Positions 38,539 through 48,235 of a stretch of 64,000 nucleotides of DNA are shown piece by piece. Numbering within the stretch: the first letter of the stretch is position 1; every line of letters begins with the position of its first letter. Where the stretch lies: assembly GCF_022095695.1 (NCBI RefSeq), contig NZ_JAIFZM010000003.1, positions 186,001 to 250,000 of the forward strand, given 5' to 3'. The DNA is from Oceanobacillus jordanicus. Its GTDB lineage: Bacteria; Bacillota; Bacilli; Bacillales; Amphibacillaceae. The notes under the pieces were generated by a model. That model made no database searches, had not been told where the DNA came from, and saw nothing but the letters and a program-made list of their open reading frames with translations. The position numbers were made by a program, and so were the translations under genes.

Positions 38539-40242
38539 CTAATTGTGTTTCACAGCCGCTGTGCGTAATCGGTTGATCACTGCTGCTATTTCATACTTTC
38601 TCGGTCTCGCAATATCACCTGGATGCTGATTTTTAAATGGACTGAATGCCGCGATCCCTTTTTGATTCAACTGGTCATCAATATATTGCACAACATCCTT
38701 CAACGACTTATTGCCCAATACATTTCTTTGGTCAAGATGCAAAATAATATCTGCGATCAGTCTCGTTTGGGATTGATCCACCAACTGTTCCGTGTCAGCA
38801 AATTGTATGTCATTATATCCCATCAATATAGTGGAGAGTCCTTTTGCTTGTACCTTTGCACGTTTCCCCTTTTGGGTCTGTAATGATTGAGGCATGAAAT
38901 AGCGTTCCGTGACATTGCCAAAGTTCTCCGTAACATCCAAATCTCGCTCAAGCGGCGAATCATTCATTATTTGCTTCGCTTTTTCTGTTACATCTTCAGG
39001 CCGGTATGTTTCCAGCATAATCACCTTGTCGGCTACTGCAAAGTAATCACCTGATCCACCCATAACCAATATAGTAGATACGCCTAGTTGTTCATCCATT
39101 TGCTTAATTTTATCAATAAATGGCGTAATAGGTTCTTGATCTTTTTTAACTAACTTTTGCATGCGGTGATCCCGAATCATAAAATTAGTGGCACTCGTAT
39201 CTTCATCGATTAGTAATGTCGTAGCACCAACTTCCAGTGCCTCCATCACGTTTGCAGCTTGAGAGGTACTTCCACTCGCATTTTCTGTGGAAAAGAACGT
39301 TGTTTGCTGTTTATGTGGCAAATTATTAATGAATGGGGAAATATTAACCCCTGTCACTTTCCTACCATCCTCTGCTCTAATTTTCACCGCATCCGGATCT
39401 GTCAGGACATATTCTCTTCCATCACCCTTTGAATGATAATATACACCACGCTCAATTGCTTGAAGCATTGTGCTCTTACCGTGATAGCCGCCACCCACAA
39501 TTAATGTGATACCTTTTTCTATTGCCATCCCGCGGATTGGTTCTTCCCTATGTGGGATAGAAATCTCCACCTCAGATTGTGCGGGGCTTTGAAAAGGGAC
39601 TGCTTGCTTCATAGGTCGATTGCTAATGCCACTCTCTCTTGGCAAAATCGAGCCATTTGCTAGGAAAGCAATCCAGTTATGCTGTCGCATTTGTTCACGA
39701 ATTGCTTCCTGCTGGTCTGCAAGTTCTATAGCTTCAGTAATCATTTGATCGGTAATAGTAAAAACCGAATTTCGAACAAGCTCAGGAATAGCCTTCGTAA
39801 ATAACTTTTCTGCCTCTCTCCCATTAATCCTTCTGCCATTTGCAGGAAGTCCGACCGAAAGGCAGATGGTGATTGTATCTGAAGTAAGTTGTACAGCACT
39901 TCTCTCCAACACTTCCTGACCAGGTCGGTCAAAGAAAATATTACCGCTTTTCCCTGAGCCTTTAATTGAAATCTCATTCTTACCTACCGCTTTTCCGACA
40001 CTACGTGCAATTGCATCCTCTGCTGCTATTTTTCTAGGAGCTGTTTGCAGCCATTCTTGATTAATTCCCCGCTTCTGCTTTGGAATCATAATTCGCAGCC
40101 GAGAAGGAGATGCAAATGGGTCTCCTTGTACATAATCAAGAAACAGGTCAAAGTCAGGAAAACTATATTTCCCTTGTAAATCTTTGTATGCTTTATACCC
40201 TTTATTATCAATCCGTTTTAATTGTTGAATTAAATCCTTCAT
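38539..40242 (-). CDS. P-loop ATPase of the ABC_ATPase (COG3044-like) family
   Basis: A 567-residue soluble protein. A Walker A motif GGGYHGKST is near residue 250; a Walker B-like TTLLIDEDTSATNFM is near 350, with a further VMGGSGDYF stretch at about 400. The family is found in many bacteria, with no settled function. No membrane segments. Overlap or short gap with queG suggests one transcript. Confidence 0.8.
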   Translation of the reverse strand: MKDLIQQLKRIDNKGYKAYKDLQGKYSFPDFDLFLDYVQGDPFASPSRLRIMIPKQKRGINQEWLQTAPRKIAAEDAIARSVGKAVGKNEISIKGSGKSGNIFFDRPGQEVLERSAVQLTSDTITICLSVGLPANGRRINGREAEKLFTKAIPELVRNSVFTITDQMITEAIELADQQEAIREQMRQHNWIAFLANGSILPRESGISNRPMKQAVPFQSPAQSEVEISIPHREEPIRGMAIEKGITLIVGGGYHGKSTMLQAIERGVYYHSKGDGREYVLTDPDAVKIRAEDGRKVTGVNISPFINNLPHKQQTTFFSTENASGSTSQAANVMEALEVGATTLLIDEDTSATNFMIRDHRMQKLVKKDQEPITPFIDKIKQMDEQLGVSTILVMGGSGDYFAVADKVIMLETYRPEDVTEKAKQIMNDSPLERDLDVTENFGNVTERYFMPQSLQTQKGKRAKVQAKGLSTILMGYNDIQFADTEQLVDQSQTRLIADIILHLDQRNVLGNKSLKDVVQYIDDQLNQKGIAAFSPFKNQHPGDIARPRKYEIAAVINRLRTAAVKHN

Positions 40243-40331
40243 ATATCAATCCCTCAATTTCTCAATAGTTGCCTTAAGGATACTATGGGGAAACCCCTGA
40301 TTCAAGTGAGGGGATAAGTTTTAGACAAATG

Positions 40332-40374
40332 AAAAACGCAACACCCCGTAAGTTAGATTACGAAACACTGCGTT
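40332..40374 (-). terminator. Intrinsic terminator of tRNA-Gly
   Basis: Minus-strand outer arms AACGCA and TGCGTT enclose an inner CGTAA/TTACG stem and are followed by TTTTT. Confidence 0.75.
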
Positions 40375-40386
40375 AAGACATATGTA

Positions 40387-40460
40387 TGGAGCGGGTGAAG
40401 GGAATCGAACCCTCATCATCAGCTTGGAAGGCTGAGGTTTTACCACTAAACTACACCCGC
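40387..40460 (-). tRNA. tRNA-Gly (anticodon TCC)
   Basis: A 74-base cloverleaf with encoded CCA. Acceptor GCGGGTG pairs with CACCCGC. The D-arm has TAGTTTAGTGGTAAAAC, the anticodon loop CTTCCAA carries TCC between CAGC and GCTG arms, and the T-arm has GGTTCGATTCC. A sigma-A promoter lies upstream (40516-40544) and a terminator follows. Confidence 0.97.
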
Positions 40461-40515
40461 ATGGAATATAAGTTTGTTTAACAACAATTACGTTGTTTTT
40501 TTGAATGCATTATTG

Positions 40516-40544
40516 ATTATAGCAAGGCTTTTAAGAGAATGCAA
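40516..40544 (-). promoter_or_regulatory. Sigma-A promoter of tRNA-Gly
   Basis: On the minus strand TTGCAT (40544-40539), a 17-base spacer, TATAAT (40521-40516). It lies about 55 bases before the mature tRNA. Confidence 0.8.
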
Positions 40545-40733
40545 GAGAAAATTTTACTTTTTTCGACAGAATACTAGAAAATCCCTATTAAGAACGTAGT
40601 TAAAGCAACTCTCTAAAGCTATTTCACCCTTTTTCTTATGACTACATTTCCATAATAATTTTTTTGAGATTCCAATTTACATCTATTCGGAGAAGTTATA
40701 GAATAGGCATAAGATTTAGGGAGGGGAAATCGC

Positions 40734-41606
40734 ATGGCTGTTTATCCAATTATTATGACACAATCAAGCTTCACTCACCGAGATAACTTGAAATATCCTT
40801 ATGAAGAACGCGGGCTTCAATTTGGCGATGGCATTTATGAAGTGATTCGCATTTATAATGGAGAATACTATTTACTTAAAGAGCATGTGGATCGATTATT
40901 TCGTTCGGCAGCTGCGGTGAAAATTAATCTTGCCGCTACAAAGGAAGAAATGACTCAATTACTATTACAACTATTGGAAAGAAATAAGATGAATAAAGAC
41001 GGCAAGGTTTACTTACAGGTTACACGGGGGTCGGCTCCGAGAGATCATGTTTTTCCTGAGGGGATCCCGGAAAATGTATATGCATATATACAGGATCTAC
41101 CACGCAACACAGAAAAGATGGACGCTGGCGTTGCTACGATTACCCAGCGGGATGTTCGTTGGGAGAACTGCTATATAAAAAGCTTGAACCTCCTACCTAA
41201 CGTACTTGCAAAACAAGAAGCAAAGGAAAATGGCTGCTACGAAGCAATCCTACATAAAAATGGATTGGTAACAGAGTGTAGCTCTTCCAATGTATACTTA
41301 GTAAAAGACGGAAAAATTTACACCCATCCAGCTACAAATAATATCTTGCACGGATGTGTCCGTATGCGTGTTGAAAAGTTTGCTAATGATTTGGGGATAC
41401 CATTCATTGAAGAAAGCTTTACTGTGGAAGATATCGCGACAGCTGATGAAATACTGTTATCTAGCAGTACATCGGAAGTTATGCCCATTATTTCTGTAGA
41501 CGATAAGCAGATTGCTGATGGCAAGCCAGGTAAGATAACGAAGCAACTTCAACAAGCTTACATTGCAGATGCCAATATAGTTGAACCTGACAAAGTAAGT
41601 AATTAA
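40734..41606 (+). CDS. dat: D-amino acid aminotransferase
   Basis: A 290-residue fold-type IV PLP enzyme that interconverts D-alanine and D-glutamate, feeding peptidoglycan synthesis. The N-terminal ERGLQFGDGIYEVIR, the PLP Lys in CYIKSLNLLPNVLAKQ (near residue 147) and the SSSNVYLV plus SSTSEVMPI stretches (phosphate binding) are all present. GAGGGG precedes the ATG. It is a single-gene unit with its own terminator. Confidence 0.93.
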   Translation: MAVYPIIMTQSSFTHRDNLKYPYEERGLQFGDGIYEVIRIYNGEYYLLKEHVDRLFRSAAAVKINLAATKEEMTQLLLQLLERNKMNKDGKVYLQVTRGSAPRDHVFPEGIPENVYAYIQDLPRNTEKMDAGVATITQRDVRWENCYIKSLNLLPNVLAKQEAKENGCYEAILHKNGLVTECSSSNVYLVKDGKIYTHPATNNILHGCVRMRVEKFANDLGIPFIEESFTVEDIATADEILLSSSTSEVMPIISVDDKQIADGKPGKITKQLQQAYIADANIVEPDKVSN

Positions 41607-41622
41607 TCTTAAAAGATCTAAA

Positions 41623-41685
41623 AATGCCGAGCGTATTTAAACTCGAGCCACCGACAAGGCTTCGATTAAACGCTCGGCATTTTAC
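41623..41685 (+). terminator. Intrinsic terminator of dat
   Basis: Arms AATGCCGAGCGT and ACGCTCGGCATT with a second nested stem TCGAGCC/GGCTTCGA, then TTTTA. Confidence 0.85.
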
Positions 41686-41754
41686 TTATAGCTTCTAAAT
41701 TTCAAACTAAAAAACTTACAGTTTGCTCTGACTTAACCCTTCACTACTGGTGCG

Positions 41755-42711
41755 TTACTTAAACCAACCTTTTCTTTTAAACCAAAGAAACATAGTAAAC
41801 GCAATGACGATCATTAATATAATGGAAAAAAAGTAGCCATACTTCCAAGTTAATTCAGGCATATTTTCAAAATTCATTCCGTATATTCCCGCTATCAATG
41901 TTAATGGAGCAAATATGGATGTAATAATCGTCAAGACTTTCATAACATTGTTCGTTTGATGTGAGTTAAGAGAAAGGTAACTATCTCTTATATCAGCAGT
42001 TACTTCCCGATTAGACATGACCATTTCTGCTAATTTCAAAAGATGATCATAAATATCAGAAAAGTATTCCCTCCTGTTTTTAATTTCAACTAAATGATGG
42101 GAATTTAACATCCTGTATAACAAATCGCGCATCGGATTAACAGAATGCCTTAAATTCAATAACATGTTTCGTATATCAAATAATTCACTCATTAAATCAT
42201 TCATTGATCTGTCTTGTGTATTATTTTCAATTAAATCCAATTCATCTTCCAGTTTATAAATGAGTGGAAAGTAGTTGTCTACTATTTTGTCTAATATTTG
42301 ATAAAACACATAGAAAGTATCCCAAATATCCGTATTCTTACCAGTATGAATCTTCTCCCAAACATGGTTAACCTCTTTAGCCTCAGTACGATGAAACGTT
42401 ACGATAAAATTCTCGTTCACAAAAAAATTTAACTCGTCCCTTATAATTTCTCTTTCTTGTTCTCGTACAGAGTGGGCGACATAAAATGTGTGATCCTCGT
42501 AGTAATCCAGTTTTGGTCTTTGGAGTTTTTGAATACAATCTTCAATCGCTAATGGGTGAAATTCAAATGTATTGGATAGATGGTTTATCTCTTCATCTGT
42601 CGGTTTGTCAAAATCTACCCAGAACCATTTATATTTATTTTGGGTGACATCTCGTATAGTTATATCTTTTTCGATTGTATTTTCATCTGTTATGCCGACA
42701 CACCGAATCAA
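41755..42711 (-). CDS. corA: CorA-type magnesium transporter
   Basis: A 318-residue channel-type transporter for Mg2+ or Co2+. The long acidic helical N-terminal part is cytosolic; two C-terminal membrane helices flank the selectivity motif YGMNFENMPE near residue 280. The start is TTG at 42711 with AAAAGGAGG eight bases upstream. This gives the same length as B. subtilis YfjQ; the 11 codons upstream are not supported. Confidence 0.92.
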   Translation of the reverse strand: MIRCVGITDENTIEKDITIRDVTQNKYKWFWVDFDKPTDEEINHLSNTFEFHPLAIEDCIQKLQRPKLDYYEDHTFYVAHSVREQEREIIRDELNFFVNENFIVTFHRTEAKEVNHVWEKIHTGKNTDIWDTFYVFYQILDKIVDNYFPLIYKLEDELDLIENNTQDRSMNDLMSELFDIRNMLLNLRHSVNPMRDLLYRMLNSHHLVEIKNRREYFSDIYDHLLKLAEMVMSNREVTADIRDSYLSLNSHQTNNVMKVLTIITSIFAPLTLIAGIYGMNFENMPELTWKYGYFFSIILMIVIAFTMFLWFKRKGWFK

Positions 42712-42753
42712 CTTGATTCCTCCTTTTGGAGTGAGTCTATTCACTATCTATTA

Positions 42754-43413
42754 TTAGTTTATTGTACTTTGCGCCCTATCCTGGATTAATAGAATGGGAA
42801 ACTCGTCGTCCTCAGCAGTACTCCAAAGAACCGACTCAATATGAACCTTATCATCTAACTGTGGTAAATCTACTAATAATTCCTCCGCTACTTTAAACAT
42901 ATTTTCCGTTCGCTCATCATCCATATAAGGATTACCATTCTCAAAAACCTCTTCTATCTCTTCCCCAAATTGTTCAGTATTAGGCATGATACGAACAATA
43001 TACTCTGTTCTTCCTGTTTCTTCATTTTCCCAGGTATCTAAGCTATAGTGGGTATTTTCAATGGCATAATGCTCATTTAAGTACATTTCTACATTCAAGT
43101 CCGTGCCAAGAGACTCATTTTTAGTAGCTTCTTCATTTTGCCCAACCTCAGTATCTTCAGAAGCTGAACCACTATCTGTTTTAGTAGTATCAGTGGACTC
43201 ATTTATTGAAGAGTCTTCTGAGTCAGTGGCATTTGTTTTTCCTACATTTTCTTGTTTGTTGTTGGAGGATTTTGAAACCACATTGTCTTCTTTAGACTCA
43301 ACATCTTTATTTGACGAAGCGTCATCTTTTACACCTTGTTCACCCTCAGCCTTAGTACAAGCCCCCATTAATATTAATCCTGTTAACAGCAAAATAGTAA
43401 GCAATTTCTTCAT
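42754..43413 (-). CDS. Lipoprotein of unknown function with Ser/Asp-rich linker
   Basis: A 219-residue protein: signal peptide with lipobox LMGAC at about 15-19, an 85-residue low-complexity linker rich in Ser, Asp, Glu, Asn and Thr, then a ~110-residue C-terminal domain (YLNEHYAIENTHYSLDTW...). I do not recognise the C-terminal domain. It is 43 bases from corA, in the same direction, and may be co-transcribed. Confidence 0.75.
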   Translation of the reverse strand: MKKLLTILLLTGLILMGACTKAEGEQGVKDDASSNKDVESKEDNVVSKSSNNKQENVGKTNATDSEDSSINESTDTTKTDSGSASEDTEVGQNEEATKNESLGTDLNVEMYLNEHYAIENTHYSLDTWENEETGRTEYIVRIMPNTEQFGEEIEEVFENGNPYMDDERTENMFKVAEELLVDLPQLDDKVHIESVLWSTAEDDEFPILLIQDRAQSTIN

Positions 43414-43505
43414 GTTCTACACTTCTTTCTAGTAAAATTATTCCCTATCAATTGTAACAAAAGATAGTAGAGTGAAGTGGAAATGACCGTCTTACTCTTT
43501 CACTC

Positions 43506-44126
43506 TCAAGTCTTCTCCAATCTTTCTACAAAGTGATGAATAATTCTTGCCGTTAAGCCCCAAATAACTTTATCCCCAAAGACATAGAAGTGTTCTGCAA
43601 ATTTACTTGTTCCCCATTCATAGTCTTTTCCACCAGGGATGAGCTCAAATGGAAATGACTCCTCTGGCTCCATTGCAACATTCACATAATGAATTTGTGG
43701 CGGATTATCCAGAAAAAATTGCAATGGCACGCTAAATACTTCATCCACTTCGGTGGGATTAGGAATCACATCTGAAGTACTGTCTATTATTCCTGTGTAT
43801 GGATAGACAATCATGCCAAAGGATGAAACAAGGTAATCTAATGGAAGAACATGAGAAACCCGTTCCTTTTCTATCCCTAATTCTTCTTCGGTTTCTCTAA
43901 GAGCTGCATCTTGGGCACTTGCATCACTAGGGTCTATTTTCCCGCCAGGAAAGCAGATTTCTCCAGGTTGCCTTCTTAAGCTAGCTGCCCGTACTTCAAA
44001 TAAAAGGTGGATCCCATCTTCTTTTTCCACTAACGGAAGAAGGATGGCATATTTATAGAGGTCTTCTGCTCCGAGGATTCCAGCGGTATGGTGTGTGAGT
44101 TTGTGGAGAATCTCTTCTTTCTTCAT
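43506..44126 (-). CDS. Nudix CoA pyrophosphatase
   Basis: A 206-residue Nudix hydrolase. The Nudix box FPGGKIDPSDASAQ then ALRETEEELGI is complete, and the preceding LLFEVRAASLRRQPGEI is the CoA-pyrophosphatase (UPF0035) signature, so it should cleave CoA or its derivatives into 4'-phosphopantetheine and 3',5'-ADP. The ATG at 44126 has AAGGAG seven bases upstream; a GTG one codon earlier is possible. Confidence 0.87.
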   Translation of the reverse strand: MKKEEILHKLTHHTAGILGAEDLYKYAILLPLVEKEDGIHLLFEVRAASLRRQPGEICFPGGKIDPSDASAQDAALRETEEELGIEKERVSHVLPLDYLVSSFGMIVYPYTGIIDSTSDVIPNPTEVDEVFSVPLQFFLDNPPQIHYVNVAMEPEESFPFELIPGGKDYEWGTSKFAEHFYVFGDKVIWGLTARIIHHFVERLEKT

Positions 44127-44286
44127 CACAACTTCTCCTTCCTTTTTAAATTATCCTTTACTATAACACGAGATCGAATGATTAATCTTAAACCCTGTTT
44201 TGTGAAATAAAAGGAATGTATTTTTAGAAAATTATGTTATAATAATTCTTCTTGCTTGTCCATATATTTAGGAAGGGAGTTATGTT

Positions 44287-44799
44287 ATGAGGAAAGTTGC
44301 AATCATTGGAAGTGGGGGTGCTGGCAAATCTACATTAGCGAGAAAGCTTGGCGAAATACTAGATATTCCTGTTTACCATCTAGACGCAATTTTTTGGAAA
44401 CCTAATTGGGAGCCGATCGGACGTGATGAACTAATTGAAAAAACGATGGAGATACAGGAGACTGATGATTGGATTATAGATGGAAACTATAATGCGACAA
44501 TGGAATTCCGCTTACAACAGGCAGACACGGTTATCTTTTTGCATTACAAGACACTTCGTTGCCTTTATGGAATCGTCAAGAGACGCTTACAATATCATAA
44601 TAAGACTCGTCCTGATATGGGGAAAGACTGTAAAGAAAGGCTTGATTGGGAGTTTTTCAACTGGGTACGTACGTATAATAAAAAGAAAGCCCCACTTGTC
44701 TATGAGCGTCTTTCAAAATTAGAAGACACAGCAATACATGTCTTTACTTCACCTAGTCAACTAGAGGCCTATTTAAGGGAATTGCAGAAAACAGCCTAA
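44287..44799 (+). CDS. Adenylate-kinase-like P-loop protein (topology modulation/FlaR-like)
   Basis: A 170-residue kinase-fold protein. Walker A GSGGAGKST is at 8-16, and a lid-like RRLQYHNKTRPDM lies near 100. The group is annotated as DNA topology modulation protein, from early work on FlaR, although enzymatic function is uncertain and a small-molecule kinase is as likely. A stand-alone gene, 79 bases before the S9 peptidase. Confidence 0.75.
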   Translation: MRKVAIIGSGGAGKSTLARKLGEILDIPVYHLDAIFWKPNWEPIGRDELIEKTMEIQETDDWIIDGNYNATMEFRLQQADTVIFLHYKTLRCLYGIVKRRLQYHNKTRPDMGKDCKERLDWEFFNWVRTYNKKKAPLVYERLSKLEDTAIHVFTSPSQLEAYLRELQKTA

Positions 44800-44877
44800 C
44801 ATAAACATTTGATTCGGTACTCGAAATAGTTTAAAATATAAAAATACAGAAATTTCGATATATAGGGAGGATATTTT

Positions 44878-46881
44878 ATGACAAGCACAAAACGTGCATT
44901 AAAAACAGAAGATTTAACTAGATTAGAAGTTTACAGTGATCCTCAGATTTCACCTGACGGAAACTTCTATAGCTATGTTTCCACAACAGCAAATGATAAT
45001 GATGATTACAACTCTCATTTGTTTGTACAATCCATTCAGGGCGAGACCCCTGTACAATGGACCTTTGGAGATGTCAAAAATAGCAACCTCCGTTATTCAC
45101 CTGATGGAAAGAGAGCCGTCTTTCAATCTACTAGAAGTGGATTATCTCAGTTATGGATGTTGCCAACAGAAGGCGGGGAAGCAAGACAGCTAACTACGTT
45201 TAAAAATGGTGCATCAAGCCCAACATGGTCTAAAGATGGCAAGTATATCTTTTTCCATGCCTCACTCGATAAAGATGACGATCTACATAACCAAAAAGAA
45301 CAATCTAAGGAAGAACGACAAAAGGAACAAGAAGCAAAGAAAAAGCAGCCACTTATCGTGAATAGTCTGAAATATAAGTCAGATTCCAGTGGGTTTCATG
45401 ATAACAAACGAGTTCAGCTTATCGTATTAGATGTGGAAAACAACACATTTACTCAACTAACACGTGATGATGCTGATCATAGTTTCCAGGATATTTCACC
45501 AGATGGTAAACAGCTTTTATTTGCAGCTAATCTAAATGCTGATGCAGATTATGAGTTATCAAATGACTTATTTTTACTTGACCTACAATCAAAAGAACGT
45601 AAAAAGCTAACGGATGGAGAAGGTGGATACCATAGTGCCTCTTTCTCACCAAGTGGTGATAAAATCGTTAGCTTTGGCCATGGGTTTGAATATGCTGGAG
45701 CCACGCTAACAGAAATCTACGTATTTGATCCTGAGACAGGTGAGCGTACCTGCCTTAGTCAAAGTTGGGACATACAGCTTGGTGACCTGATGATCGGTGA
45801 TACACGTCTAGGGCAATCAGAAGTAGGACCTGTCTGGACAAAAGATGAGAAAAGCTTGTTCTTCATCGCAACAGATCAAGGTTCTACTGGACTTTACGAA
45901 GTTTCCTTGGATAAAGAACTGACCACCCTCTATGAAAAGGATAACCATGTATTTGGTTTCTCCTATGATCAGAATAAGGAAGCCTTTGTTTTAGGTATTA
46001 GCTCTGCTACAAATCCATGTGATTTTTATTACTTGGAAAAAGACGGTACACTTACACAGTTAACAAAAAGCAATCGCGCTTTTCTTGAGGAAGTAGCCAT
46101 TGCAGAGCCCGAAACGATTTCTGTTAAAGCAGATGATGGGAAGGAAATACAAGGATGGCTATTAAAACCTTATGGCTTTACAGAAGGTAAAAAATATCCT
46201 TTTGTGTTGGAAATCCATGGTGGTCCACATGCAATGTATGGCCAAACCTTCTTCTTTGAAATGCAGCTCTTAGCAGCAAGAGGATATGTCGTGCTTTACA
46301 CAAACCCAAGAGGAAGCCACGGATACGGCCAGGAATTTGTGGATGCTTGTCGCTCTGACTATGGTGGTGGAGATTATACAGATCTTATGATAGCTGTAGA
46401 CTATGTATTAGACAACTATAGCTATATTGACGAGGATCGACTTGGTGTAACTGGTGGAAGTTATGGTGGTTTCATGACGAACTGGATTGTTGGTCATACA
46501 AATCGCTTCAAAGCAGCTGTTACGCAACGTTCCATATCCAACTGGCTAAGCTTTTACGGTGTAAGTGATATTGGTTTCTTCTTTACAAAATGGGAGCATG
46601 GTCTTAACCTATTGGATGACCCGGAGAAGCTTTGGGAGATTTCTCCTTTAAAATATGCGGAAAATGTAGAAACTCCTCTATTGATTTTGCATGGGGAATT
46701 AGATTTCCGTTGTCCTGTTGAACAAGGCGAACAACTTTTCATTGCCTTGAAACATTTGCGTAAAGAGGTTGAATTCGTTCGTTTCCCTGGTGCTAACCAT
46801 GAGCTTAGCAGAAGCGGAAAACCAGCAATGCGTCAAGAAAGACTAAATCATATTTGTCGCTGGTTTGAGCTGTATTTATAA
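44878..46881 (+). CDS. yuxL: S9 family prolyl oligopeptidase-type peptidase, YuxL-like
   Basis: A 667-residue soluble peptidase with an N-terminal beta-propeller (about 1-390, repeated DPQISPDG/YSPDGKR/SPDGKQLLF blades) and a C-terminal alpha/beta-hydrolase domain. The catalytic triad is Ser in GGSYGG (about 527), D609 in GELDFRCP and H641 in GANHELS. It probably acts as an acylaminoacyl- or oligopeptidase. GGGAGGATATTTT precedes the ATG. Confidence 0.9.
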   Translation: MTSTKRALKTEDLTRLEVYSDPQISPDGNFYSYVSTTANDNDDYNSHLFVQSIQGETPVQWTFGDVKNSNLRYSPDGKRAVFQSTRSGLSQLWMLPTEGGEARQLTTFKNGASSPTWSKDGKYIFFHASLDKDDDLHNQKEQSKEERQKEQEAKKKQPLIVNSLKYKSDSSGFHDNKRVQLIVLDVENNTFTQLTRDDADHSFQDISPDGKQLLFAANLNADADYELSNDLFLLDLQSKERKKLTDGEGGYHSASFSPSGDKIVSFGHGFEYAGATLTEIYVFDPETGERTCLSQSWDIQLGDLMIGDTRLGQSEVGPVWTKDEKSLFFIATDQGSTGLYEVSLDKELTTLYEKDNHVFGFSYDQNKEAFVLGISSATNPCDFYYLEKDGTLTQLTKSNRAFLEEVAIAEPETISVKADDGKEIQGWLLKPYGFTEGKKYPFVLEIHGGPHAMYGQTFFFEMQLLAARGYVVLYTNPRGSHGYGQEFVDACRSDYGGGDYTDLMIAVDYVLDNYSYIDEDRLGVTGGSYGGFMTNWIVGHTNRFKAAVTQRSISNWLSFYGVSDIGFFFTKWEHGLNLLDDPEKLWEISPLKYAENVETPLLILHGELDFRCPVEQGEQLFIALKHLRKEVEFVRFPGANHELSRSGKPAMRQERLNHICRWFELYL

Positions 46882-46902
46882 AAAACATATATACAAAAAC
46901 GG

Positions 46903-46930
46903 GGCTGGGACATAACGTCCCAGTCTTTTT
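46903..46930 (+). terminator. Intrinsic terminator of yuxL
   Basis: Arms GCTGGGAC and GTCCCAGT followed by CTTTTT. Confidence 0.85.
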
Positions 46931-46955
46931 AAAACGCGAACAATAATAAAAAACT

Positions 46956-47098
46956 GCCTACTTACCGCTCCGGAAAATACTCCACTTTCCGTGGGCACGT
47001 CCTTAGTCTCCTCAGAAGCAAAAATCGCTTCTTGCGGGGCCTTCGGACTCGTGCTGTTCCCACTGGAGTCTCCGTATTTTTCCTTCGCTAAAGTGTGG
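46956..47098 (+). repeat. Dispersed structured repeat, second family, copy F
   Basis: About 140 bp. The outer arms are GGAAAATAC and GTATTTTTCC. Inner blocks ACTTTCCGTGGG and CCCACTGGAGTCTCCG match copy E. A loop hairpin GAAGCAAAAATCGCTTC lies inside. Same orientation as copy E. Confidence 0.75.
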
Positions 47099-47238
47099 TT
47101 CAGATACCAAAAAATTAGGGGCTATCGGAATAGTTCGAACTTTCCCTGCAATAATTCGCTTTAACGTCCGTTTTTTTCTTGTTTAATTTCCTTTTGTCCC
47201 AATCTCGTTTTATTTTGTGTATTTTATTAAATCAGTAC

Positions 47239-48180
47239 CTATTCATAATTAGAAAGGTAATTACCCTCTTCAAAAATTTCCTTACCATTTATCCCCAGCC
47301 ACTCATCTGGCTCTAAATCCGGATACTGTTCAAGATAGTTCATTACAATTTTATAGCCTTCACTATACCCATAGTATGGAGGTAGCTCCCCTTCTCCATA
47401 AAGGACTTCTAAACTTCGCTCAGAGTCCCCCCGATTTAAGTCAGCTTCAATTAATTTCCAATGATTTTTATCATAAGTGGAATACACGGGAGTCGAATAT
47501 GAATACATTTCAGGATAGACGAGTTCTTCGAAGACTACTGCTTTCCCTTCAAAAACCAAGTTCTCTAACACTGTAGAATAATCATTCTGATCATAGAATT
47601 TCTCTGTCCATACACTATGATGATATTCGTGCGCTGTAGTTATTTTATAATCCTCTTCATCTAAATAACTGCTATGGAAAAGCAAAATCTTTCCTGCCCC
47701 AACATTGAAGCCAACAGGGGACTCCTCACCTAAGGTTGGAAACACACACACGGTATTCTCTATCTCAGAAGGTAACAAATTAGAAGATTTTATTAATGCC
47801 TCTTTAATAGCCCCATTTATGCTCTCTGAATCAATACCCTCAATAAGTTTTTGAGTGTCTTTAAGATTAGATAAAGATTGGTCCCATACTAAATCCATCA
47901 CCTGCTTATGCTCTCCATCAGCAATACATTGATCATAAATAGGATCCATAACCTTTGTTTCATACAATGCTTCTATATTTTCTTGCTGATCCTCTTTTAA
48001 TGCCTTCTCTATAAACTCATCATACAGTTTATAAGCGTTTACAATCTGGAAAGTTTGATCCATCTTTGGATGCTTGAATTTAGTAACAATATCTTCCTCT
48101 TCCTCACAACCGACTAAAACTATGAGTAAAAGTATAATCCCCATAACTATGTACTTATCACATATAATTCTATTTTTCAC
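47239..48180 (-). CDS. Lipoprotein with predicted zinc-metalloprotease domain (DUF2268-like)
   Basis: A 313-residue protein with a signal peptide and lipobox LVGC near residue 25. An acidic helical region follows, then a zincin motif TAHEYHHSVW near residue 183 with a downstream Glu in ENLVFEGKAVVFEE, the arrangement of the DUF2268 putative peptidases. GTG start with GGAGG nine bases before. Substrate unknown. First gene of the accessory stretch 47.2-51.9 kb. Confidence 0.72.
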   Translation of the reverse strand: MKNRIICDKYIVMGIILLLIVLVGCEEEEDIVTKFKHPKMDQTFQIVNAYKLYDEFIEKALKEDQQENIEALYETKVMDPIYDQCIADGEHKQVMDLVWDQSLSNLKDTQKLIEGIDSESINGAIKEALIKSSNLLPSEIENTVCVFPTLGEESPVGFNVGAGKILLFHSSYLDEEDYKITTAHEYHHSVWTEKFYDQNDYSTVLENLVFEGKAVVFEELVYPEMYSYSTPVYSTYDKNHWKLIEADLNRGDSERSLEVLYGEGELPPYYGYSEGYKIVMNYLEQYPDLEPDEWLGINGKEIFEEGNYLSNYE

Positions 48181-48235
48181 CCCTCAACCTCCACCTTTGT
48201 CATATCAAATATTTGATGATGAATTTATATTCAAG

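Larger units (their letters stand above)
46882..47238. other. Gene-free stretch of about 360 bases
   Basis: It contains the yuxL terminator and repeat copy F. Nothing else was recognised. Confidence 0.75.
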
